64,000 nucleotides of DNA from Nevskia sp. (GCA_019689635.1 JADGHB010000001.1:1-64000), one strand, 5' to 3'; shown: positions 29,191-37,837, counted from the first letter of the stretch. Program-made: numbers and translations. Notes: a model not told the origin generated them from the sequence alone.

Positions 29191-30567
29191 TCAATGTCCG
29201 CCGCGCGCTGCCGCCTGTGGGCTGAACTCGCCCACCGTCATCGGCTGGTTGATGCGCCACCAGTTGTCGCCGGCCGCGTTGGGCATGTACGTGGCTTCGT
29301 ACGCGCCCGAGCTCAGGTCGTGATAGACCGTGGTGCTGCGATGGTAGGTGTGCGACTCCTGCGACCAGAAATAATTGACCAGGGTCACGCGATACAGCTG
29401 GCCACGCGCGTCGTAGTTGTCGGCCCACAGCGTCAACCAGGTGTCTTCGTCGCAGTAAATGAGTCGTTTGTGGTAGATGTGGCGCACGCCGGGCTTGAGG
29501 TCGCCTTCGATGACCCACACCCGGTGCAGCTCGTAGCGCTCATCGTCGGGGTTGATGGTGTGCGGCGTGGTGAGCTGGGTCAGCTTGATCGCGGGGTCGT
29601 TGATCTTGAAGTTGTTGTAGGGAACGTACATCTCCTTCTTGCCGATCAGCTTCCAGGTGTAGCGCTCGGGCGAACCGTTGAAGCCGTAGTCGTCGTCCAC
29701 GGTGCGCATGCCGGCGGGCGGCACCGGGTAGTCGAAGCCGACCTCGGGGGCCTCGCGCACGCGGCGGATGCCGGGCAGGTACTGCCAGGACTGGGTGGCG
29801 TCGTTGGTGAAATCGTTGGGCTGATAGCCGACCGCGACGAAGCCCTTCTGGCGCTCCGGCAGCAGGTAGGCGGTGTAGAAGAATGCGTTGTACTTGTCCT
29901 GGTAGCTGAGCTTCATGTCCTTGTTGTTGTTCCCGGGGTTCATGGTCTTGAAGTGGTTCTTGCCCCAGGCGACGCTGCCGTTGTTGTAAACGTCGGCCAC
30001 GTCATAAGTCACCTCTTCGGTCCAGGCGCGATGGGGGTTGATCGCATTCCAGATCGCTTCCAGGCCGGACTGCGGGAAGGGAAAGGGGATGCCGCCGGCG
30101 ATGCCGGTGATGCCCTTGCCGTCGTGGATCACCTCGGAAGTCACCGCGTTCTTCTTCACCACCGCGCAAACCCAGGGATCGAAGGCGAAATCCCGGTGGC
30201 TGGGATAGACGTTCATGCGGTAGTCGTTCGGATACTTCTTGAGCAGCGCCTTCTCGCCCTCCGTGAGCTTGTCGGCGTACTGCGCCATGTTCTGCGCGGT
30301 GATGGTGAACAGCGGCTTTTCGTCGGCGTACGGACCCGGCTCGTAGCCGTAGGGATGCTTCATGCCCGGCCAGCTCGCGTTCCATTTGCCGGTGTAAGCC
30401 GCCACGCCGTCGGCGCTGCCGGCCCGGATCGCGCCCTGGCAGGTGTATTTGGGGCCGTCGAGCTGCGCCGCCATCTGCTCCGACACCTTCGCCTGGGCGC
30501 CGTGCAGCGCCGCACCGAACCCGCAGACCAGCAGGAAGGAAACCACCGCCACCGTCGATTTGGTCAT
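29191..30567 (-). CDS. DUF1329 family secreted protein (LolA/LolB-like fold)
   Basis: The 458-residue product has a signal peptide of about 26 residues (VVSFLLVCGFGAALHGAQA) and belongs to DUF1329, periplasmic proteins with a half-barrel fold like that of LolA/LolB. Conserved blocks include GIPFPFPQSGLEAIWNAINPHRAW, WQYLPGIRRVREAPEVGFDYP and HRVWVIEGDLKPGVRHIYHKR. DUF1329 genes often occur with DUF1302 porin-like proteins, MMPL transporters and YCF48 proteins in clusters for hydrophobic compounds; the last two are encoded about 14 kb away here. Transport or delivery of a lipid-like substrate is an inference. ATG 30567 precedes a classical signal peptide and is preferred over upstream starts. 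Confidence 0.85.
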   Translation of the reverse strand: MTKSTVAVVSFLLVCGFGAALHGAQAKVSEQMAAQLDGPKYTCQGAIRAGSADGVAAYTGKWNASWPGMKHPYGYEPGPYADEKPLFTITAQNMAQYADKLTEGEKALLKKYPNDYRMNVYPSHRDFAFDPWVCAVVKKNAVTSEVIHDGKGITGIAGGIPFPFPQSGLEAIWNAINPHRAWTEEVTYDVADVYNNGSVAWGKNHFKTMNPGNNNKDMKLSYQDKYNAFFYTAYLLPERQKGFVAVGYQPNDFTNDATQSWQYLPGIRRVREAPEVGFDYPVPPAGMRTVDDDYGFNGSPERYTWKLIGKKEMYVPYNNFKINDPAIKLTQLTTPHTINPDDERYELHRVWVIEGDLKPGVRHIYHKRLIYCDEDTWLTLWADNYDARGQLYRVTLVNYFWSQESHTYHRSTTVYHDLSSGAYEATYMPNAAGDNWWRINQPMTVGEFSPQAAARGGH

Positions 30568-30661
30568 GATTCTGTTCGCCCTCCAGCGCACGTCAGCGCA
30601 TGTTAGCCGCGCCGAGGACCCCCGCATCGTCCGAACCGAGTAGCCGAAATGGAGGCGCGAT

Positions 30662-31144
30662 TCAGCGATAATCGGCGAGCAGTTCGATGCCCACGCGCGT
30701 CTCCTCGGCGGCGCGGCGCTCCATGTCGGCGATGGCGAACTTCTCCAGCGCTCCCCCGACCAGCGGGATCCTGGCGCGCACGTCCCAGCGGTAGTTCACC
30801 ACGCATGCGTCGCCGTCGTCGCGGATCGCCGTTTCGCAGGACATCGACAGCGGCATGCCCTGCGCCTCCACCGTCACCTTCCCGGTCTTCGACCGCAGGT
30901 TCCAGGTCTCCTCGTTGACCACGGTAGTCTCGCCCGCGGCTTTCTTGACGCCCGGCATCTGCACCGGCACCTTGCGCTCGATGCGGATGCTGAAGTCCTT
31001 GCCGTCGAAGCGGTGCGCCAGCACGCGGTACTTGCCGGCGTAGCCCAGCGCCTCGAGGCGGCGCACGTGGAAATCCCGGTCGGCGAACATCTTGACCACC
31101 GCCGCCGCCGGCGCCGGATAACGCGCCTGCATTTCGTGTTTCAT
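30662..31144 (-). CDS. DUF2505 (SRPBCC-like) protein
   Basis: The 160-residue product matches DUF2505, a family with the START/SRPBCC hydrophobic-pocket fold: MKHEMQARYPAPAAAVVKMFADRDFHVRRLEALG at the start and YRWDVRARIPLVGGALEKFAIADMERRAAEE near the end. No signal peptide or catalytic residue is evident, so binding of a hydrophobic ligand is the most that can be inferred. It lies between the DUF1329 gene (94 bp) and the rubredoxin gene (112 bp), all on the minus strand. Confidence 0.75.
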   Translation of the reverse strand: MKHEMQARYPAPAAAVVKMFADRDFHVRRLEALGYAGKYRVLAHRFDGKDFSIRIERKVPVQMPGVKKAAGETTVVNEETWNLRSKTGKVTVEAQGMPLSMSCETAIRDDGDACVVNYRWDVRARIPLVGGALEKFAIADMERRAAEETRVGIELLADYR

Positions 31145-31256
31145 ACCCCTTTCCCCTACGATGCCGCGCCCGCCGTCCGTGGTGACGGCGCGAATCTCCC
31201 AGGCCCTGCCGCGCCCTTCCGTGGCGCGGCGTTCGCGATGGCCGGTGAAGCGCGAT

Positions 31257-31421
31257 TCAACCCGTGTACGGCTCGAACGAAGCCTTGGGCGAGCTGCACT
31301 CCGGGCAGGTCCAGTCCTCCGGCAGATCCTCGAAGCGCGTGCCGGGCGCGATGCCCTGGTCGGGCAGACCCTTTTCCTCGTCGTAGATGAAGCCGCAGAT
31401 GGTGCAGATCCACTTGTTCAT
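31257..31421 (-). CDS. rubredoxin
   Basis: A 54-residue one-iron electron carrier. Both Fe(Cys)4 motifs are present: CTICG at 6-10 and CPECSS at 39-44, with the aromatic FIYDEEKG and the loop GTRFEDLPEDWTCP characteristic of rubredoxins. The start is well supported: GAGGAG lies four bases before the ATG at 31421. Rubredoxins pass electrons to alkane or other monooxygenases, or to oxygen-stress enzymes; no such partner is adjacent. It stands alone, 78 bp from the CoA-transferase gene upstream, and could serve an oxygenase encoded elsewhere. Confidence 0.93.
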   Translation of the reverse strand: MNKWICTICGFIYDEEKGLPDQGIAPGTRFEDLPEDWTCPECSSPKASFEPYTG

Positions 31422-31499
31422 GGAACTCCTCGGGTTGGGTCGCAGCGATCGAAAGCTTCGCAGAATCCGCCGCGGGCTGCTTAAGCCGCTTGAGTGAGA

Positions 31500-32888
31500 T
31501 CAGGCAAGATTGAACGCCGCCATCACCGCGGCGGTGTCGGCGCCCAGCGCCTGTGCCCGTCCGGCGGGAGCGCGCGCTTGCGGCGGACGAACCGCCTCCG
31601 GCGCGATGCGCGCCGTCCATTCCCGTTGGCGCGCGCGCAGCGCTGCCACCGAGTCCGGCCGGTCGAACTGCAGGCCATGCCGCACCACGTCGCACAGCGC
31701 GAGCGAGAGGCGCCGGCCACCGCCGCCCATCCAGCTCGCCCAGGCCGCCAGCGCCGCGTGCAGCCCGGTCAGAGGATCGGCGATGGCGTCGCCCGCGATC
31801 AGCCGCAGGCCCGTGGCCTGGCGCATCAGGTAAGAAAGGCCGGCGTTGACCGCCGCGTCGTCGCCGTAGGCGATCCAGTTTTCCTGCGGCTCGCCCAGGC
31901 CGTAGCCGGTGATCGTCACCCAGGTCAAGCGCGGATTTTCGTCGAGCAGTTCCGGCACGCGTATGCCGAGCTGGCGCAGCGCGCGCGGCCGCGAAGCCTC
32001 GATCACGAGGTCCGCACGCGCCAGCAGCGCACGCAGCCGCGCGCGGTCCCGCGCGTCGGAAAAATCCAGCGCCACGCTTTGCTTGCCGGCGTTGAGCAGA
32101 TCGAAAAAGGCCGCCGGGCCGCGCCGCGCGCCGTCCGGCCGGCGCAGGCTTTCCACCTTGATCACCCGCGCGCCGCAGCGCTGCAGCAGCTGCGCGCACA
32201 GCGGCCCGGCCCACAGCGAGGACAGATCCACCACGCACGGCGCGCGCCGCGGCGCGGCCGCCACGCGCTGGCGCCGGGAAAACGGAGGGTCGGCCCGCAG
32301 CCAGGGCACGGCGGGCGTCGGCACCGGCACGTCGGGCGCCACGGCCAACCCGAGCTCGCGCCCGCGCTCGACCAGGTCGTGCAGGCCGGCGTGCGCGACG
32401 CGCGTGCGCACCGCTTCCCAGTCGCCCACGGCCTCGCATTCCAGCCAGGCGGGAAGCAGCGCCCAATCGTCGTCGCGCACCAGGCTCACGGCGATGGCGC
32501 CGTCGCGCGTCGCAAGCAGGCGGCAGCCACCGCTGGGGGAGGCCGCGCCGCTGCGGGTCAGATGGCGGATCGCCGCGCGTTCGCCAAGCAGGGTTGCGCC
32601 GCGCAAGCCGGTGAATGCGTCTGGAGGAGCGATGGCGGCGAGCGCCGCCAGCGCACCATCGGCGCAGGCGGCCAGCGGCGCGGGGCACATCTGCGGTGCG
32701 CCGTCGGGCAGACCGGTGAGCGCCATCAGGCCACTCTCGGCCCAGGCCTGCGCAGGATGCTGGGCGGGCGGTTCGAGCGGCCGTGCGGGGTCCAGATCGA
32801 GACTCGCCAGCAGGCGGCGCGCGTAGACCGCCGCGGTTTCCTCAGGCCGGGCGCTCAGCGTGGCGCGGCACTCTTGCGCTGGAGCCAT
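31500..32888 (-). CDS. class III (CaiB/BaiF) CoA-transferase
   Basis: Moves coenzyme A between carboxylic acids. The 462-residue product has a degenerate N-terminal half (about residues 1-210) and a clear C-terminal CaiB/BaiF half beginning VVDLSSLWAGPLCAQLLQRCGARVIKVES, with the aspartate region ENWIAYGDDAAVNAGL at the position of the catalytic Asp of formyl-CoA transferase. The first half may be a worn-down duplicate, parallel to the double-length gene at 40259-42793. Its start overlaps the SRPBCC gene by 34 bp. It is the last gene of an operon that runs from 37837. Confidence 0.85.
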   Translation of the reverse strand: MAPAQECRATLSARPEETAAVYARRLLASLDLDPARPLEPPAQHPAQAWAESGLMALTGLPDGAPQMCPAPLAACADGALAALAAIAPPDAFTGLRGATLLGERAAIRHLTRSGAASPSGGCRLLATRDGAIAVSLVRDDDWALLPAWLECEAVGDWEAVRTRVAHAGLHDLVERGRELGLAVAPDVPVPTPAVPWLRADPPFSRRQRVAAAPRRAPCVVDLSSLWAGPLCAQLLQRCGARVIKVESLRRPDGARRGPAAFFDLLNAGKQSVALDFSDARDRARLRALLARADLVIEASRPRALRQLGIRVPELLDENPRLTWVTITGYGLGEPQENWIAYGDDAAVNAGLSYLMRQATGLRLIAGDAIADPLTGLHAALAAWASWMGGGGRRLSLALCDVVRHGLQFDRPDSVAALRARQREWTARIAPEAVRPPQARAPAGRAQALGADTAAVMAAFNLA

Positions 32889-33322
32889 AGCGTTTCGGCG
32901 CGCCGCTGCAGCGCCGCGCTCATGTCGGCGAAGCCCTGCGTGAGCGCCGGGCGGAACAATGCCAGAACCAGCGGCGTAAGCCAGCCGCGCAATTCGAAAT
33001 GCGAATCGTAGCGCGTGCGCTCGGGTCCCAGCGCCTCGATCCGGTGACGGCGCAGGCTGGACAGCGCGCCCAGCGGCACCGGCTTCATCGCGTAGGCAAA
33101 TCCATGGCCTTCACTGCACTCCTTGATCCATTCGCGCTGGCGCTGCGGCCTGGCGCGCAGCCGCACGACCATATCGATGGGATCGCCGGGCTTGAGCGTG
33201 GAGCGGCATTCGATGCAGAACGGATTCCATTCCGCGTAGCGCGGCAGGTCCGCGATCACTTCCCACACCACGGCGGCCGGCGCGGCGATGTCGCGGCGGT
33301 GATCGAGCACGAACCCGCGCAT
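32855..33322 (-). CDS. SRPBCC-family protein
   Basis: The 155-residue product opens with LDHRRDIAAPAAVVWEVIADLPRYAEWNPFC, the classic START/SRPBCC entry of polyketide-cyclase-like proteins, followed by the helix-grip strands and a long C-terminal helix (FADMSAALQRRAETLW). These proteins bind hydrophobic ligands; some are cyclases or CoA-pathway helpers. It shares TGATG with the acyl-CoA synthetase upstream and overlaps the CoA-transferase by 34 bp, so it is co-translated with both. No specific function can be assigned. Confidence 0.8.
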   Translation of the reverse strand: MRGFVLDHRRDIAAPAAVVWEVIADLPRYAEWNPFCIECRSTLKPGDPIDMVVRLRARPQRQREWIKECSEGHGFAYAMKPVPLGALSSLRRHRIEALGPERTRYDSHFELRGWLTPLVLALFRPALTQGFADMSAALQRRAETLWLQRKSAAPR

Positions 33323-34830
33323 CAGGCGGCGTGCCTCTCGGCGGCGGCGAATTCTTCGCGGATTAAGCGGCGCAGGAGTTTGCCGGTCTCGTTGTATGGA
33401 AGCGCGTCCTTGAACACGATCTCCTGCGGCACGCGCGAAGACCGCAGTCGCGTCTTGACCCAGGCTTGCAGCTCGGCGGCGCAAACCTGAGCCTGCGGCT
33501 TGAGCACCACCGCCGCGGCCACCGCCTCGCCCCATTGTTCGTCCGGCATCGCCACCACCGCCGCGTCCGCGATCGCCGGATGCGCGAGCAGCACCTCCTC
33601 GATCTCGCCCGGCGAGATGTTCTCGCCGCCCCGCACGATCACGTCGTCGGCGCGGCCTTCGAGAAACAGGTAGCCCTCGGCGTCGAGGAACCCGCGGTCG
33701 CGGGTGCAGAACCAGCCGTCCGCATCGCGCTGCGCGCCCAAGGCCCGATATTCGCCGGACACTTGCGCGCCGCGCACGTAAACCAGCCCGGACTGCTCCG
33801 GCCCGAGCACGCGGCCGGCTTCGTCGCGCACTGCGATCTCCACCGCGCCGGTGGCGCGGCCGACCGAGCCGAGCCGGCGGCGGATCTTGGGATCGTCGCT
33901 GGCGGCGGCGGCGCGGTGATCTTCGGGACCGAGCACGGCGATGGTGGAACTGGTCTCGGTGAGACCGTAGGCATTGGTGAAATCCACGCCGGCAAACAGG
34001 CGCATCGCCTTCTCCACCACGGGCAGCGGCATCTTGCCGCCACCATAAGCGATGGCCCGCAAGGTCTCCGGCGCGGCGCGGCCGCTCGTCTCCAGGTGTT
34101 CGACGATGCGCGCGAGCATGGTCGGCACCAGGAAAGCGTGCGTCGCGCGCTCGCACCGCGCGGCCTCCAGCCACAGCGCCGGCTCGAAGCGCGGCAGTTG
34201 CACCATGCGCCGGCCGGCGTAGGTCGAAGACAGCACCGCGGAGATGCCGGCGATGTGGTAGGGCGGAACCGCGACCAGGATCGCCTCGTCCTCGGCGGCG
34301 GCGGCGAACTCCACCGTGCCGACGATGTAGCTCATCAGGTTCTCGTGGCGCAGAATGGCGGCCTTGGGTTTGCCGGTGGTGCCGCTGGTGAACAGCAGCA
34401 CCGCCACGGCCTGCGGATCTTCCGCCGGCTCGGGTGGCGCGCTGGGCGCGGGCAGGCGCAGAAAAGCCTCGCCTCCCACCGCGGCCCCGCCCGCGCAGGC
34501 TTCGAGCACTCCGCGGTACTCCGGGCCGTACACCACATAGGCCGGCGTCACGCGCGTGAGCAGCTCGCCGAGTTCGTCCTTCGTCAAGCGGTAGTTGAGC
34601 GGCACGTAAGGCACGCCCGCATAAGCCGCGGCGAACACCGCCACCGCGGCCGCCGGGCCGTTGACGTCCAGCAGCGCCAGAGATGCGGCGCCACTGGCGC
34701 GCACCGCCGCCGCCGCGGCCTGCGCGCGGCGGCGCAGTTCGTCATAGGACAGCCGCTCTCCGCCGCAGGCCAGCGCGGTGCGCGGGCCGTAGGCTTCGGC
34801 GGCCATGTCCAGAATCGTGGCGATGTTCAT
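33322..34830 (-). CDS. AMP-forming acyl-CoA synthetase
   Basis: Activates a carboxylic acid to its CoA thioester through an acyl-adenylate. The 502-residue product has the P-loop-like motif LFTSGTTGKPKAAIL (about 152-166), the adenylate motif NAYGLTETSS, the hinge aspartate stretch FCTRDRGFLDAEGYLFLEGRADDVIVRGGENISPGEIEE, and the C-terminal lysine in PYNETGKLLRRLI. The fold is that of medium/long-chain or steroid-acid ligases. It resembles the general FadD type rather than FadD3 itself. In context the substrate is probably a steroid side-chain or ring-derived acid, which is inference. Confidence 0.9.
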   Translation of the reverse strand: MNIATILDMAAEAYGPRTALACGGERLSYDELRRRAQAAAAAVRASGAASLALLDVNGPAAAVAVFAAAYAGVPYVPLNYRLTKDELGELLTRVTPAYVVYGPEYRGVLEACAGGAAVGGEAFLRLPAPSAPPEPAEDPQAVAVLLFTSGTTGKPKAAILRHENLMSYIVGTVEFAAAAEDEAILVAVPPYHIAGISAVLSSTYAGRRMVQLPRFEPALWLEAARCERATHAFLVPTMLARIVEHLETSGRAAPETLRAIAYGGGKMPLPVVEKAMRLFAGVDFTNAYGLTETSSTIAVLGPEDHRAAAASDDPKIRRRLGSVGRATGAVEIAVRDEAGRVLGPEQSGLVYVRGAQVSGEYRALGAQRDADGWFCTRDRGFLDAEGYLFLEGRADDVIVRGGENISPGEIEEVLLAHPAIADAAVVAMPDEQWGEAVAAAVVLKPQAQVCAAELQAWVKTRLRSSRVPQEIVFKDALPYNETGKLLRRLIREEFAAAERHAA

Positions 34831-34845
34831 CGCGCGCGGAGCGTT

Positions 34846-35157
34846 TCAATCCGACGAGGGCAACTGCTTGGCCTGCTTGACCTTAAGCGGTGTGGCGCCC
34901 AGCGACAGCGTACCCGCGCCGCCCCTGGTGCACAGCAGTTCCAGCGATTCGTCGGCGTTCACGTAGCGCTTGCCGATCAGGCTGCCGCCGGCGAACGCGG
35001 CATCGGCCTGAACGTTCGCCGGCGCAGGATCGTTGGCGCCGATCATGGGCACGCCGCCGCAGCGCAGGTCGTGCTCGCCGGGCGGCGATTTGACCACCAT
35101 CACCTGGGTTTCGCACACCGCGCTCTTGAAGCGCGCACCCGGTTTCAGCATCGCCAT
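34846..35157 (-). CDS. small conserved protein of unknown function
   Basis: A 103-residue protein not matched to a named domain. It has two halves: MLKPGARFKSAVCETQVMVVKSPPGEHDLRCGGVPM, with two cysteines, and GGSLIGKRYVNADESLELLCTRGGAGTLSLGATPLKVKQAKQLP, with a third cysteine. The pattern of short strands suggests a small beta-rich fold. From memory, close relatives occur beside acyl-CoA synthetases in actinobacterial steroid and lipid clusters. Here it lies 15 bp upstream of the acyl-CoA synthetase and 15 bp downstream of the alpha/beta hydrolase. No signal peptide. A partner or regulator of the synthetase is a guess. Confidence 0.7.
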   Translation of the reverse strand: MAMLKPGARFKSAVCETQVMVVKSPPGEHDLRCGGVPMIGANDPAPANVQADAAFAGGSLIGKRYVNADESLELLCTRGGAGTLSLGATPLKVKQAKQLPSSD

Positions 35158-35172
35158 CTCCTCGTCTCCGTT

Positions 35173-36240
35173 TCAATCCAGAACCATCGTGTTCGCCCAT
35201 TGCGCGAGCCGCGCGAACAACCGCGTCCGGCTGGCGAACAGGAAATGCGCATGGCCGGCCTCCCGCAGCACGCACAGGCTCACCTCCTGGCTCGCCGGAA
35301 ACGCCGCGGGAATCTCGTGCGGCGGGCCGGCCATGTCACGCTCGCCCAAGCCCAGGAAAACGGGCACGTCGATGCGCGCGGCCTCGGCGGCGACGTTGCC
35401 CGGCAGCATGGAGGCGAACGCGGGCACCGGCAACAGCCGGTCGCGCGCCCGTTTGAGCGCCAGAATGCCGGCGGCCTCCGCGGTCTCGCCGCCGTAGATC
35501 GCGCTGGCGCGCGGACTGGGGCGAAGCAGCGGATACGGTTCCACGAACTGGGCGCGCGCCAGCTCCGGCAGCCTGGCGCGCAAGGCCGCGGGATCGTCGG
35601 CCAGCGCGCGCGCCGCGGGCGGCAGGTGCTCCGGCAAGCCGCGGGTGGAAAACCCCAGCAGGGCGATGCCGCGGTAGGTGCGGAACTCCGCCTGCTGCAG
35701 GACGGTGAGCATCGCGCCCATGGAATGGCCCAGCCCGAGCGCGACCAGCCCCGGCAGCGGCGGCAGGGCAGCATCCAGATGCCCCGCGCGCAACGCGGCC
35801 AGCACTCGTTCGGTGGCCGCGGCGTTGGCGCGGCTGACCACTTCGGGCGTGAGCGCGTAACCGTCGGCCGGGCGGTGGCTGTCGCCCACCCCGAGCGGAT
35901 CGAGGGCCACGACCAGAAAGCCGCGGGCGGTCATCTGCCGCGCGAAGCTGTAGCTGCCGTCCTGCGCCTCCGGCGTCTCCGCCGCAGCATCGCCGCCGTC
36001 TGCGCGGGGCGGGATCAGATCGCCACCGCCTCGCTCGCGAGGCGGAAGCAGATCGAAGTAATGGCGGTTCATCGCCCCGCCCGGCAGGCACACCCAGACC
36101 AAGGGTCGCTGCGGCAGTGACGGCGGCCAGTGCACGTCCAGCGCCAGAGACATTTCCGGCTCGCCGGGAAGCCGCACGCCGGCGGGCACGCGCAGCGTGG
36201 CGCGGCGGGTTGGCGGAATCGTGGCGGCGTCCGCGTTCAT
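35173..36240 (-). CDS. alpha/beta-hydrolase
   Basis: The 355-residue product has the alpha/beta-hydrolase fold: VWVCLPGGAMNRHYFDLLPP (oxyanion region), VVALDPLGVGDSHRP, the nucleophile elbow GLGHSMGAML, and a C-terminal HAHFLF histidine. The acidic residue is probably in FLGLGERDMAG. A stretch of about 25 residues (ERGGGDLIPPRADGG, then AAAETPEAQDG) is an insertion not usual in the family. ATG 36240 overlaps the stop of the Ltp2-like gene by 4 bp, which fixes the start. Hydrolysis of a CoA thioester, lactone or ester intermediate of the pathway is plausible; no substrate is shown. Confidence 0.85.
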   Translation of the reverse strand: MNADAATIPPTRRATLRVPAGVRLPGEPEMSLALDVHWPPSLPQRPLVWVCLPGGAMNRHYFDLLPPRERGGGDLIPPRADGGDAAAETPEAQDGSYSFARQMTARGFLVVALDPLGVGDSHRPADGYALTPEVVSRANAAATERVLAALRAGHLDAALPPLPGLVALGLGHSMGAMLTVLQQAEFRTYRGIALLGFSTRGLPEHLPPAARALADDPAALRARLPELARAQFVEPYPLLRPSPRASAIYGGETAEAAGILALKRARDRLLPVPAFASMLPGNVAAEAARIDVPVFLGLGERDMAGPPHEIPAAFPASQEVSLCVLREAGHAHFLFASRTRLFARLAQWANTMVLD

Positions 36241-37406
36241 CGGTCTTTGGCGAGCACCGCCGCGGCCATGCCCGAAGACACCAGCACGTGCTCGACGTCC
36301 GGGACCGGGTTCACCGAAGTGCCGCGCACCTGGCGCACGCCTTCGGCGATGTTGTTCATGCCGTGGATGTAGGCCTCGCCGATGAGGCCGCCGTTGGTGT
36401 TGATCGGCAGCCTTCCGCCGAGCGCGATGTGGCCGTCCTTGACGAACTCCCTGGCCTCGCCGCGGCCGCAGAACCCGAAGGCTTCGAGCTGCTTGAACAC
36501 CTGCGGCGTGAAGGCGTCGTAGATCATCGCGCACTGCATGTCGGCCGGTTTCAGGCCGGTCTGCGCCCACAGCCGGCGCGCGGTGCCTTCGGCCTCCGGC
36601 ATGGTGGCGAGATCGGCGTGGTAGTAATTGGAAATCACTTCCACGTTGTAGGGAATGGACTGGCAGGCGCCGGCGATGCGCACCGGGGGCTGTTTGAGAT
36701 CGCGCGCGCGCGAAAGGCTCGTCACCACCAGCGCCACGCCGCCGTCGGACTCCTGGCAGCAGTCGAGCAGGCGCAGCACCGGCGCGACGATCCATTTGGA
36801 GCTCTGGTGTTCCTCGAGCGTGATCGGCTTGCGATAGAACCAGGCCGCGGGATTGGTCGCCGCGTGCCGGCGCTGCACCACCGACACGCGACCGAAATCC
36901 TCGTTGGTGACACCGTAGCGCTGCATGTAGCGCTGCGCCGCCAGAGCCTCCCAGGAGGCCGGCGTCTGGGCGCCGAAGGGCATGCACCAGAACAGCGACC
37001 CCGTGCCGTTGCCGGCCTGGAAGCCCGCCGCCTGGGTGTGCGGCTGGCCGAAGCGGTACTGGCTGCGCTCGTTCATCGCGCGCCAGATCAGCACCACCTC
37101 GCACAACCCCGCCTCCACCACCGCCATGGCTTGATACAGCGTGGCCGCCGCGGCCGCGCCACCGCCGGGGATGCGCGTGGTGTAGGCGAGATCCTTCACC
37201 CCCAGGCAGCGCGCGAGGTTGATCTCGTCGCTGCCGTCCAGCGTGAACGTGATCATGCCGTCCACGTCCGCCGGATGGAGGCCGGCATCGTCCAGCGCCG
37301 CCTTGCTGCACTCGGCGGCGAGCTGCAGCTCGCTGCGCCCGGAGTTCTTGGAAAACTCCGTGGCCCCGATGCCGGCCACGGCGGCTTGACGCAAACGGCG
37401 GGTCAT
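36237..37406 (-). CDS. ltp2: Ltp2-type thiolase-fold aldolase for steroid side chains
   Basis: The 389-residue product is a thiolase-fold lipid-transfer protein closely resembling Mycobacterium Ltp2: FSKNSGRSELQLAAE, MNERSQYRFGQ, RKPITLEEHQSSKWI, LRLLDCCQESDGG, and GEAYIHGMNNIAEGVRQ are shared blocks, recalled rather than aligned. The catalytic Cys of true thiolases is absent (GNGTGSLFWCMPFG in that region), as in Ltp2, which performs a retro-aldol cleavage of a 17-hydroxy steroid C22-CoA together with a DUF35 partner. That partner is the next gene upstream, overlapping by 4 bp. It would end side-chain degradation by releasing propionyl-CoA and a 17-keto steroid. Confidence 0.8.
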   Translation of the reverse strand: MTRRLRQAAVAGIGATEFSKNSGRSELQLAAECSKAALDDAGLHPADVDGMITFTLDGSDEINLARCLGVKDLAYTTRIPGGGAAAAATLYQAMAVVEAGLCEVVLIWRAMNERSQYRFGQPHTQAAGFQAGNGTGSLFWCMPFGAQTPASWEALAAQRYMQRYGVTNEDFGRVSVVQRRHAATNPAAWFYRKPITLEEHQSSKWIVAPVLRLLDCCQESDGGVALVVTSLSRARDLKQPPVRIAGACQSIPYNVEVISNYYHADLATMPEAEGTARRLWAQTGLKPADMQCAMIYDAFTPQVFKQLEAFGFCGRGEAREFVKDGHIALGGRLPINTNGGLIGEAYIHGMNNIAEGVRQVRGTSVNPVPDVEHVLVSSGMAAAVLAKDR

Positions 37407-37837
37407 GACGCAGACACCGGCCGGAACACCGGCACGCGATGGCCGCCTTGGGTGGCTTCGAACTCCACGGCCACCGGCAGCTCGGCGCGCACGTCCTCGA
37501 AGGCGATCCCCACCAGATTGGACACGATGCGGAAGCCTTCGGCGAGCTCGATCAAGGCCACGATCGGCGGCTCGGCGAAACCGAACGGCTGGGGGTGCAC
37601 GGGGCGGATCCAGCTATACACCCGCCCACGGCCGGACAGCGGCACGACCTCGCGCTCGAGGCTGTGACAATGCGGACACATCGGCCGCGGCGGAAAGCGG
37701 AAGCGCTGGCAGGCGCCGCAGCGCTGGCCGACCAGCTCGCCGCGATCGGCGGCATCCCAGAAAAACTTGGCGTCGGGCGTGACGATCGGCGCCAGCCGCA
37801 TCGGCTGGGCGGCTGCGGGATCGGGGGTCGTCTTCAT
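37403..37837 (-). CDS. DUF35 zinc-ribbon/OB-fold partner of the Ltp2-like aldolase
   Basis: The 144-residue product has the DUF35 layout: an N-terminal helix (DAKFFWDAADRGELVGQRC), a rubredoxin-like zinc ribbon (CGACQRF ... MCPHCHS) and an OB-fold (GRVYSWIRPVHPQPFGFAEPPIVALIEL). In mycobacteria the DUF35 part of ChsH2 binds and activates Ltp2; here the domain is free-standing and no MaoC-like ChsH1 lies beside it. It is the first gene of the operon 37837-31500; a 20-bp motif shared with another operon lies 87-106 bp upstream. Confidence 0.85.
   Translation of the reverse strand: MKTTPDPAAAQPMRLAPIVTPDAKFFWDAADRGELVGQRCGACQRFRFPPRPMCPHCHSLEREVVPLSGRGRVYSWIRPVHPQPFGFAEPPIVALIELAEGFRIVSNLVGIAFEDVRAELPVAVEFEATQGGHRVPVFRPVSAS

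Noticed and set aside
31145-31256. The 112-bp gap between the DUF2505 gene and the rubredoxin gene
   Set aside because: Inspected for a small gene, tRNA or hairpin terminator; nothing convincing was found.
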